Positions 1 to 4,931 of a DNA stretch of 5,947 nt are shown here, piece by piece; the stretch's first letter is position 1; each line of letters opens with the position of its first letter. The position numbers were made by a program, and so were the translations under genes. A model generated the notes under the pieces. The model had not been told where the DNA came from, searched no databases, and saw only the letters and a list, made by a program, of their open reading frames with translations. The stretch is from the NCBI GenBank assembly GCA_029932425.1, contig JAOZQC010000017.1, positions 9,462 through 15,408 of the forward strand, written 5' to 3'. This DNA is from Planctomycetota bacterium. GTDB taxonomy: Bacteria; Planctomycetota; JAJSAM01.

Positions 1-59
1 ACCGGGCGCCGCCGTCGCTGGGCCGCCGGCTCGCACCGCCCCCCTCCCGCTCCCCCGCC

Positions 60-64
60 GGAGG
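60..64 (+). promoter_or_regulatory. Shine-Dalgarno site of the exported protein at 74
   Basis: GGAGG lies 9 bases before the ATG at 74. It supports this ATG as the start, although the frame stays open upstream to the window edge. The signal peptide beginning exactly at this Met agrees. Confidence 0.7.
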
Positions 65-73
65 AATCCGCTC

Positions 74-763
74 ATGAAGCATGCCGCGCTCCCCGTCTGC
101 CTGCTCGCCCTGGTCTTCCTCGCCGGAGCCGGGCCCGCCTCCGCCTCCGGAGACCTGGCTCCCGTCTCGGAACAGGCGCTCCACTTCCGGGCGGAGGTGG
201 GGGTGGAACCCGGACACATCGTGTGCGGCTGGCTGGACGAATCGAAGGGGACGGGGAAGGGCTACGACACCGCGGTCCTCGACACCGACGGCGACGGGAA
301 GGGGGACGAGCGCCAGGTCTTCCCCCTGCAGGAGAACCGCGTGACGAAGAAGAGGGTCCCCCGTCCCACGATCACCTTCCAGGCCGACGGGGCGGTCTGG
401 ACCCTGGACCTCTACTCGCTGGGGTACCGGCGCCCGAACCTCTCCTCCGGGAAGGTGGAGACCTACCTCCGGTGGTCCGTGCGGAAGGACGGGCTCTACG
501 CCTGGTTCATCAACGGGAAGACGACCCTCTACACGGACCGGGAGGCCGCCGCGAGGAGCCGGCCGGTGCGCCTGGGTCCCCCCTTCCGCTTCGAGGTGGG
601 CGCGACGACGCGGGGGATGCAGTCGCTCGTACGCGTGGGGCTCAAGGACGGGAACGGCTGCACCATGCGCCTGGCCCGGGTGGACGGGGCGGAGCGGAGG
701 ATCCGGGTGGTCCTCCGGTCGGGGGAGAAGGAGGTGCTGGCGGTGACCGCGGAGTACGGGTGA
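74..763 (+). CDS. Exported protein of unknown function, probably the N-terminal part of an interrupted gene
   Basis: I do not recognise this 229-residue protein as a named family. Residues 1-25 form a signal peptide: a Lys-His start, a hydrophobic stretch LPVCLLALVFLAG, then an Ala/Ser-rich cleavage region near PASASG. The mature part therefore acts outside the cytoplasm. Residues 70-79 read DTDGDGKGDE, like the DxDxDG loops that bind calcium in EF-hand, dockerin and thrombospondin type 3 repeats, with D70, D72, D74 and D78 as possible ligands. The rest has alternating hydrophobic residues typical of a beta-sandwich. The start is set by the Shine-Dalgarno at 60-64. The TGA at 761-763 seems premature: the same frame continues with strong coding character (see 764-835), and the C-terminal beta domain appears cut off. 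Reading through and correcting one base downstream would join it to the HEAT-like segment at 874-1311. Expression as a stable 229-residue protein is uncertain. Confidence 0.75.
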   Translation: MKHAALPVCLLALVFLAGAGPASASGDLAPVSEQALHFRAEVGVEPGHIVCGWLDESKGTGKGYDTAVLDTDGDGKGDERQVFPLQENRVTKKRVPRPTITFQADGAVWTLDLYSLGYRRPNLSSGKVETYLRWSVRKDGLYAWFINGKTTLYTDREAAARSRPVRLGPPFRFEVGATTRGMQSLVRVGLKDGNGCTMRLARVDGAERRIRVVLRSGEKEVLAVTAEYG

Positions 764-871
764 AGCGGTACCTGCGACCTCCCCGTGGCTGTGCCCGCGG
801 GGGACTACGAGCTGACCGCCTCCCTCGACCTCTCCCCCCTCTGCGCCCCCTCACCCACACGGAGAAGGTGA
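764..871 (+). other. In-frame coding continuation after the TGA, up to a second stop at 869-871
   Basis: Directly after the TGA the frame of the exported protein reads SGTC and then DLPVAVPAGDYELTASLDL, which looks like genuine beta-sandwich sequence. Over 764-835, 22 of 24 codons end in G or C. The competing frame that starts at GTG 760 has only about 13 of 24 over the same bases and gives an Arg/Pro-rich translation. From about 844 the bias switches: the frame shifted by -1 becomes wholly G/C-ending, while the original frame gains TCA, ACA and AGA codons and stops at 869-871. The coding frame therefore changes inside the C runs at 834-839 and 846-850. One added C there would read continuously into the HEAT-like domain. 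This stretch is best seen as the middle of one broken gene. Confidence 0.65.
780..803 (+). promoter_or_regulatory. Stem-loop shortly after the in-frame TGA (SECIS-like position, speculative)
   Basis: Bases 780-788 can pair with 795-803 to give nine base pairs, mostly G-C with G-U pairs at 780:803 and 786:797, around a six-base loop CTGTGC at 789-794. The stem begins 16 bases after the TGA at 761-763. Bacterial selenocysteine insertion elements sit at about this distance inside the coding sequence. Stable hairpins arise often by chance at this GC content, so the fold alone proves little. Confidence 0.25.
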
Positions 872-873
872 CC

Positions 874-1311
874 GTGGTCCGGCCCGGCATCGAGATCCTC
901 GACCGCCGCCTCGCGGAGCTCCGGTCCGGGGACCGAAACCTCCGCATCCGGGCGCTCATCGATCTCCGGCACTTCCCGGAGCACGGCGACCGCGTGGTCC
1001 CCGTCCTCCTGAAGCTCCTGGACGACGAGAACCTCTCCACCCGCTCCATCGCCCTCTCCGTGCTCGCCGCCTATCCCGAGGAGGCGGCGGCCCACGTGGA
1101 CCGCTTCCTCGCGATCCTGGCCGGCGGGGAGAAGAGAGGCCCGGGGGAGCGGGGCACCGCCGCCTACCTCCTGGCCCGGGTGGCCCCGAAGCACGAGAAG
1201 GTGGAGAGGGCGCTCGCCGCCGCCGTGGAAGCGGCGGACGCCGCCCACAAGCCGCGGTTCGAGTACGCGCTCCGCCTGTACCGGAAGAGAACGGGCGCCG
1301 GGGGGAAGTGA
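874..1311 (+). CDS. HEAT-like helical repeat protein, or C-terminal domain of the gene that starts at 74
   Basis: From GTG 874 this encodes 145 residues, mostly amphipathic helices. About three HEAT-like units are visible, near residues 21-50, 52-84 and 91-118, for example RIRALIDL and VVPVLLKLL with an Asp/Glu turn, then TRSIALSVLAAY. Such repeats usually act as protein-binding scaffolds, and no catalytic motif is seen. No signal peptide precedes it, so it would be exported only as part of the upstream protein. GTG 874 has a weak GGAG at 861-864. GTG 868 overlaps the upstream stop at 869-871, and GTG 760 would give 183 residues with an Arg/Pro-rich head that looks non-coding. All three starts are GTG with poor or unremarkable ribosome sites. 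Together with the preceding THTEKVTVVRPG, which looks like a last beta strand and linker, this favours an internal domain cut off by a frameshift. If free-standing, it is a short cytoplasmic protein of unknown role. Confidence 0.6.
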   Translation: MVRPGIEILDRRLAELRSGDRNLRIRALIDLRHFPEHGDRVVPVLLKLLDDENLSTRSIALSVLAAYPEEAAAHVDRFLAILAGGEKRGPGERGTAAYLLARVAPKHEKVERALAAAVEAADAAHKPRFEYALRLYRKRTGAGGK

Positions 1312-1346
1312 AGCGGCCGGGGCCCGGGCCGGTCCCCGGCCTCCGC

Positions 1347-1375
1347 TTGACACGGGGGGCGGGCGGGGGGATCCT
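1347..1375 (+). promoter_or_regulatory. Possible sigma-70 type promoter of the hydrolase gene, perhaps leaderless
   Basis: A perfect TTGACA lies at 1347-1352. After a 17-base spacer comes GATCCT at 1370-1375, which matches TATAAT only at the second A, third T and last T. Transcription would begin about seven bases later, close to 1382, the A of the hydrolase ATG. That would leave little or no leader, which fits the lack of a good Shine-Dalgarno (only G runs about 11 bases upstream). The weak -10 box limits certainty. Confidence 0.4.
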
Positions 1376-1381
1376 CCGGCC

Positions 1382-3757
1382 ATGCTCTCCTCCCTCCTTT
1401 GCCTCCTCTGCCTCCTGCCGGCCGGAACCGGCGGGGACCTTCCCCGGATCGACGTGTGGCGGGTCGCCCCCCACCGGGGCGGCGGCGGGCGGGTCCTCTT
1501 CGCCGCGGACCCCGTCCTCGCCCGGATCGGGGAGGACCCCGACTACGAACCGGACTTCCCCACCGAGGTGCGGCGGGACGAGAAGGGCGTGGTGGCCCAC
1601 CGGGACCTCCGGAGCGGCTGGGCCTACTGCGAGGTCCGCTCGGACACGGAGCGGACGGTGCTCGTCACGGGGCGCGGCTTCCACTCCCTCTTCGTGAACG
1701 GCGCCCGGTTCGCCGGCGACTTCTACCGTCACGGCATCCTCCGGCTCCCCGTGCCCCTCCGGAAGGGAACGAACCGCATCCTGGTCCGGGCGATCCGCGG
1801 GCGCTTCTCGATCCGGCTCCTCCCCGCCCCGGGGGACGTGGGCCTCTCGCCCCTCGATCCCACCCTCCCCGATCTCCTTGGGGGAAGGCGGATCGAGGAG
1901 CCCGGCGCGGTGGTGGTGGAGAACCACACCCGGGAGGTCGTGGAGGACGCCGTGCTCGAGGTGGGGGACGGCCGGGTCTTCGAGCGGGTGGCGGTCCCCG
2001 CGGGCCGCCTGCTCCCCTGCTCCATCGCCAAGCCGCCCTTCCCCCTCCTCCAGCTCCGGGAGCCGGAGCCCGCGGAGCTGGACGGCCGGGGCCGCTACCC
2101 CCTGCGGGTGACGATCCGCCGGGGCGGGTGGAGGGAGACCCGCGTGTACCCGCTGGCGGTGCGCGGGCCCCGGGACGCCCGGGTGGAGACCCGGACCTCG
2201 GGCATCGACGGCTCGGTGCAGCTCCTCGCCGTCCGCCCGCCGCTCCGGGTGACGCCGGGCCGCCGCTACGCCCTCTTCCTCTCCGCCCACGGGGCGAGCG
2301 TGAAGGCCTGGAACCAGGCGAACGCCTACCGGCCGAAGCGGGACGCCTTCATCGTGGCTCCCACCAACCGCCGTCGCTTCGGGTTCGACTGGCAGGACTG
2401 GGGGCGACTGGACGCCCTGGAGGCCCTCGACTACTCGCGGCGGCGCTTCCCCGTGGATCCCTCCCGGATCTACCTCACCGGCCATTCCATGGGGGGGCAC
2501 GGGGCCTGGTACCTGGGCGTGCTCTACCCCTCCCGGTTCGCGGCGGTGGCGCCCTCCGCGGGATGGGCCTCCTTCTACACCTACGGCGGGGGCATGCCGC
2601 GGCGCTTCCCGGCGGATCCCCGGCTCGACCCCTTCACCTGGACCCAGGCGGAGAACGCGGTCCTCGATCTCGTCCGCAACCTCTCCCACACCCCGGTCTA
2701 CATCCTCCACGGGGAGAGGGACGACAACGTCCCCGTGGAGGAGGCGCGGCGGTTCGCGAAGGTCCTCGCCTCCTTCCATCCCGACTTCCGGTACCACGAG
2801 CAGCCCGGCGTGAAACACTGGTGGGGCGCCGAGTGCGTGGACTGGATCCCCCTCTTCGAGTTCTGCCGCCGGCACCGCCGGGTGACCGCCCCCCTCCGCT
2901 TCACGTTCCGGACCTTCAACCCCGCGGTGACCTCCCGGTACGCCTGGGCGGAGATCCTCCAGCAGGAGAGCCCGGCCCGGACGAGCGCCGTGGAGGTGTC
3001 CGCGGATCCCCGGAAGGGGACGGTGGAGGTCCGGACGGAGAACGTGGCGCGGCTCCGCCTCGACCTGGGGGAGGTCCTGCCCGGTCCGGAGGCGAGGGTC
3101 GTCCTGGACGGCGCCGCTCTCGCCGTGCCGGGAGACCGGCCCGTCACCTTCCGGCACGCGGGGGGGAGCTGGTCCGGCTTCGCGGGGGCCGTGCGGCTCG
3201 GCGCGGAGAAGAACCCGCGGCGCGGCGGCCCGTTCAAGCTCGCCTTCGCGCGGCGCATGGTCTGGGTCTACGGCACCTCGGGCACGGAGGAGGAGAACCG
3301 GGCGGTCCTCGCGAAGGTCCGCTACGACGCCCAGGTCTGGTGGTACCGCGCGAACGGGAACGTGGAGATCGTGCCGGACCGGGATTTCGAGCCGGCCCGC
3401 TTCCCGGACCGGAACGTCATCCTCTACGGCCACGCGGACGGGAACTCCGCCTTCGGGAAGCTGCTTCCCCGGTGCCCGGTGTCGATCCGCCGGGGTTCGG
3501 TCCGGATCGGGGACCGGGTCTTCTCCGGCGATCTCGGTCTCTTTCTCGTCTACCCGCGCCCGGACACGGAGGAGAACCTGGTGGGCGTGGTGGGAGCCAC
3601 CACCGCCAAGATGATGCGCCAGGCCCAGCAGTGCCGCTACTTCATCTCCGGTTCCGCCTGCCCCGACTGGGTGGTGTACACCCCCGAGACCCTCACCGGC
3701 GGCATGGCGGGCGTGGCCGCGTCCGGCTACTTCACGAACCGCTGGACCCTCCCCTGA
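1382..3757 (+). CDS. Exported alpha/beta hydrolase (prolyl oligopeptidase/esterase-like) with N- and C-terminal accessory domains
   Basis: This 791-residue protein is a probable secreted serine esterase or peptidase whose substrate cannot be told. Residues 1-17 form a short Leu/Cys-rich export signal without the usual positive charge. Residues about 78-150 look like a small beta-sandwich, with FVNGARFAGD and LRKGTNRILV, as in carbohydrate-binding or accessory domains. The catalytic domain spans roughly 270-500. The nucleophile elbow GHSMGGHG places Ser369, HGERDDNVP places Asp447 as the likely acid, and GVKHWWG places His479, giving a complete, correctly spaced triad. About 290 further residues follow. 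From about 615 this module contains MVWVYGTSG, VILYGHADGNSAF, VGVVGATTAKMM and ACPDWVVYTPE, a pattern I associate with large planctomycete-type hydrolases. It may be a second alpha/beta fold without an obvious active site. It lies 70 bases after the HEAT-like segment, with its own possible promoter. Cutting of exported polymers or esters is an inference from the fold and signal peptide. Confidence 0.85.
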   Translation: MLSSLLCLLCLLPAGTGGDLPRIDVWRVAPHRGGGGRVLFAADPVLARIGEDPDYEPDFPTEVRRDEKGVVAHRDLRSGWAYCEVRSDTERTVLVTGRGFHSLFVNGARFAGDFYRHGILRLPVPLRKGTNRILVRAIRGRFSIRLLPAPGDVGLSPLDPTLPDLLGGRRIEEPGAVVVENHTREVVEDAVLEVGDGRVFERVAVPAGRLLPCSIAKPPFPLLQLREPEPAELDGRGRYPLRVTIRRGGWRETRVYPLAVRGPRDARVETRTSGIDGSVQLLAVRPPLRVTPGRRYALFLSAHGASVKAWNQANAYRPKRDAFIVAPTNRRRFGFDWQDWGRLDALEALDYSRRRFPVDPSRIYLTGHSMGGHGAWYLGVLYPSRFAAVAPSAGWASFYTYGGGMPRRFPADPRLDPFTWTQAENAVLDLVRNLSHTPVYILHGERDDNVPVEEARRFAKVLASFHPDFRYHEQPGVKHWWGAECVDWIPLFEFCRRHRRVTAPLRFTFRTFNPAVTSRYAWAEILQQESPARTSAVEVSADPRKGTVEVRTENVARLRLDLGEVLPGPEARVVLDGAALAVPGDRPVTFRHAGGSWSGFAGAVRLGAEKNPRRGGPFKLAFARRMVWVYGTSGTEEENRAVLAKVRYDAQVWWYRANGNVEIVPDRDFEPARFPDRNVILYGHADGNSAFGKLLPRCPVSIRRGSVRIGDRVFSGDLGLFLVYPRPDTEENLVGVVGATTAKMMRQAQQCRYFISGSACPDWVVYTPETLTGGMAGVAASGYFTNRWTLP

Positions 3758-3772
3758 AGGTCACGTACGGGC

Positions 3773-3803
3773 GCGGGAGTCCTTTGCAGCCTTCGCCTCC
3801 CGC
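3773..3803 (+). terminator. Weak hairpin after the hydrolase gene, possible transcript end
   Basis: GCGGGAG at 3773-3779 can pair with CTCCCGC at 3797-3803, leaving a 17-base loop. It starts 16 bases after the hydrolase stop. No T run follows, so it is not a standard intrinsic terminator. It might mark a Rho-dependent end or protect the mRNA 3' end, or be chance. Confidence 0.2.
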
Positions 3804-3881
3804 CTTCCCACCCCCCGTTCCTTCCCCCACCGGAGAATTCGTACCGTCCCGCGTCCCTCCGGGGGAGAGTGAAACATTGCT

Positions 3882-3928
3882 GACAGGCACGACTTTTTCA
3901 TTTCTCCGAGACATCGACGACAGGAACG
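3882..3928. repeat. Imperfect direct repeat GACAGG(C/A)ACG
   Basis: GACAGGCACG at 3882-3891 recurs as GACAGGAACG at 3919-3928, with one mismatch in ten and starts 37 bases apart. The first copy overlaps the putative -24 box. A regulator bound to both copies is possible but unproven. Confidence 0.25.
3885..3900 (+). promoter_or_regulatory. Sigma-54-like promoter candidate for the gnd-zwf operon
   Basis: The 16 bases at 3885-3900 fit the -24/-12 consensus TGGCACGrNNNTTGCW closely. GGCACG at 3886-3891 is exact, the following A fits r, the N3 spacing is right, and 3896-3900 reads TTTCA in place of TTGCA. The mismatches are A for the first T and, more seriously, T for the G of the near-invariant GC at -12. 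It lies in an AT-rich pocket between convincing genes, on the correct strand, and would give a leader of about 110 bases. A sigma-70 reading using CTGACA at 3880-3885 lacks a -10 box at 15-18 bases. Confidence 0.35.
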
Positions 3929-4008
3929 GGCGTTTCACCTTTCCCGCGGCGGTGGGGGGGCGTCGCGAAGGCCCCAAGTCGCTCCCGCCTCCGCAGGGAA
4001 CCTTCCCC

Positions 4009-4016
4009 GGGAGGAG
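4009..4016 (+). promoter_or_regulatory. Shine-Dalgarno of gnd, possibly masked by upstream C-rich bases
   Basis: GGGAGGAG ends seven bases before ATG 4024, a strong and well-spaced site that fixes the start. CTCCCG at 3982-3987 can pair with CGGGAG at 4008-4013, and CCTCC at 3988-3992 can pair with GGAGG at 4010-4014, so the site could be partly hidden in the leader. Confidence 0.7.
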
Positions 4017-4023
4017 ATGAGAG

Positions 4024-4929
4024 ATGCGGATCGGAATCGTGGGACTCGGGAAGATGGGCGGGAACATGGCCCGGAGGCTCCTGGCGGGCGGCCACGGGGT
4101 GGTGGGCTACAACCGGAGCCCCGCGGCCGTGGCGCGCCTCGTCGCCGACGGCGGCGAGGGGGCCGGGTCCCTGGAGGAGCTGGCGGCCGCACTCTCCCCT
4201 CCCCGCGCGGTGTGGCTCATGATCCCCGCCGGGGAGCCGGTGGACCGGGCGGTGGAGGACCTCCTTCCCCTCCTCGAGGAGGGGGATCTCCTCGCCGACG
4301 GGGGCAACTCGAACTACCGGGACTCCCTCCGCCGGGCGGCCCGGGTCGAGGGCGCGGGCCTCCTCTGGGCGGACGTGGGCACGAGCGGCGGCGTCTGGGG
4401 CCTCCGGGAGGGCTACTCCCTGATGGTGGGAGGCTCTCCGGAGGCGGTGGAGCGGCTCCGCCCCGTCCTGGAGACGCTGGCCCCCGCCCCCGACCGGGGC
4501 TGGGGACACGTGGGGCCCGCCGGCGCCGGCCACTTCGTGAAGATGGTCCACAACGGGATCGAGTACGGCCTGATGGAGGCCTACGCCGAGGGGTTCGCGA
4601 TCCTCGAGCGGAAGAGCGAGTTCTCCCTCGACCTCCGCCGGGTGGCGGAGATCTGGCGCCACGGAAGCGTGGTGCGCTCCTGGCTCCTGGACCTCACGGC
4701 CCGGGCGCTCGGGGAGAACCCGGGGCTGGAAGGCGTCGCCCCGTGGGTGGCCGACTCCGGCGAGGGGCGCTGGACGCTGGCGGAGGCGATCGACCTCGAG
4801 GTGCCCGTCCCCGTGATCGCCCTCTCCCTGATCCAGAGGCTCCGGTCCCGCGATCCGGACTCCTTCTCCGACCGGCTTCTCGCCGCCCTGCGGCACCAGT
4901 TCGGGGGGCACGCGATCCACAAGGAGTGA
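4024..4929 (+). CDS. gnd: 6-phosphogluconate dehydrogenase, decarboxylating, short form
   Basis: This enzyme oxidises and decarboxylates 6-phosphogluconate to ribulose 5-phosphate, making NAD(P)H in the cytoplasm (oxidative pentose phosphate pathway). The 301 residues match the short form of the family (about 300) and not the 470-residue classical form. Residues 1-15 form the dinucleotide-binding start with GLGKMGGNMA. GGNSNYRDS at 93-101 and GTSGGVWGL at 119-127 are substrate-binding signatures, and GHFVKMVHNGIEYGLMEAY at 169-187 carries the catalytic Lys173 and Glu180. The C-terminus QFGGHAIHK is typical of the short form. After the second beta strand the sequence reads Y-N30-R31-S32. In classical NADP enzymes an Asn-Arg-Thr at this point holds the 2'-phosphate, so NADP use is possible here, while many short forms prefer NAD. 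It is first in an operon: zwf follows after 2 bases, so the proteins should be made together. Confidence 0.93.
   Translation: MRIGIVGLGKMGGNMARRLLAGGHGVVGYNRSPAAVARLVADGGEGAGSLEELAAALSPPRAVWLMIPAGEPVDRAVEDLLPLLEEGDLLADGGNSNYRDSLRRAARVEGAGLLWADVGTSGGVWGLREGYSLMVGGSPEAVERLRPVLETLAPAPDRGWGHVGPAGAGHFVKMVHNGIEYGLMEAYAEGFAILERKSEFSLDLRRVAEIWRHGSVVRSWLLDLTARALGENPGLEGVAPWVADSGEGRWTLAEAIDLEVPVPVIALSLIQRLRSRDPDSFSDRLLAALRHQFGGHAIHKE
4921..4926 (+). promoter_or_regulatory. Shine-Dalgarno of zwf inside the last codons of gnd
   Basis: AAGGAG forms the Lys and Glu codons that end gnd and lies five bases before ATG 4932. With only two bases between stop and start, ribosomes finishing gnd probably re-initiate on zwf. 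Confidence 0.65.
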
Positions 4930-4931
4930 CC

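Larger units (their letters stand above)
3869..3938. repeat. Inverted repeat GTGAAAC / GTTTCAC flanking the AT-rich pocket
   Basis: GTGAAAC at 3869-3875 and its exact reverse complement GTTTCAC at 3932-3938 enclose 56 bases that include the putative promoter at 3885-3900. These are among the few A/T-rich words in the window. They could be half sites for a regulator or the base of a long stem, but seven bases can also match by chance. Confidence 0.3.

Noticed and set aside
3..77. Open frame from the left edge ending in TGA 75-77, overlapping the ATG at 74 by four bases, as if an upstream gene ended there.
   Set aside because: Only about 24 Pro/Arg/Ser-rich codons are visible and any frame can stay open at this GC content. 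The ATGA overlap is suggestive but cannot be supported.
223..867. The front part of the long open frame ending at 1311.
   Set aside because: It is an Arg/Gly/Pro-rich shadow of the exported protein in another frame. Only the part after about 844 shows coding bias.
760..1316. Nine-base word GTGAAGCGG at 760-768 and 1308-1316, both across stop codons.
   Set aside because: Repeats of nine bases are expected many times by chance in a GC-biased 6 kb window, and flanking bases do not match.
1308..1697. GTG-started frame of 129 codons overlapping the hydrolase start.
   Set aside because: Ser/Pro/Arg-rich translation inside the frame shadow of a clear hydrolase gene, with no recognisable domain.
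956..3433. 825-codon open frame on the minus strand.
   Set aside because: It lies opposite the HEAT-like and hydrolase genes and has the Pro/Gly/Arg/Val-rich composition of an antisense shadow, which is expected when almost all sense codons end in G or C.
3857..3898. T5 run after CTCC-GGG-GGAG as an intrinsic terminator for the hydrolase gene.
   Set aside because: The stem has only four pairs and the T run lies more than 25 bases away, so the two parts do not form a working terminator.
3880..3908. Sigma-70 promoter using CTGACA at 3880-3885 as -35 box.
   Set aside because: The bases 15-18 further on (TTTCTCCGA) have no resemblance to TATAAT.
1399..4020. 873-codon + strand frame across the hydrolase and the following intergenic region.
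   Set aside because: Low-complexity Pro/Arg/Gly translation in the wrong codon phase, contradicted by the triad motifs in the true frame.
3898..4920. Minus-strand frames over the intergenic region and gnd.
   Set aside because: They are antisense to a gene with clear enzyme signatures and show shadow composition. Nothing coding was seen in 3758-4023 on either strand.
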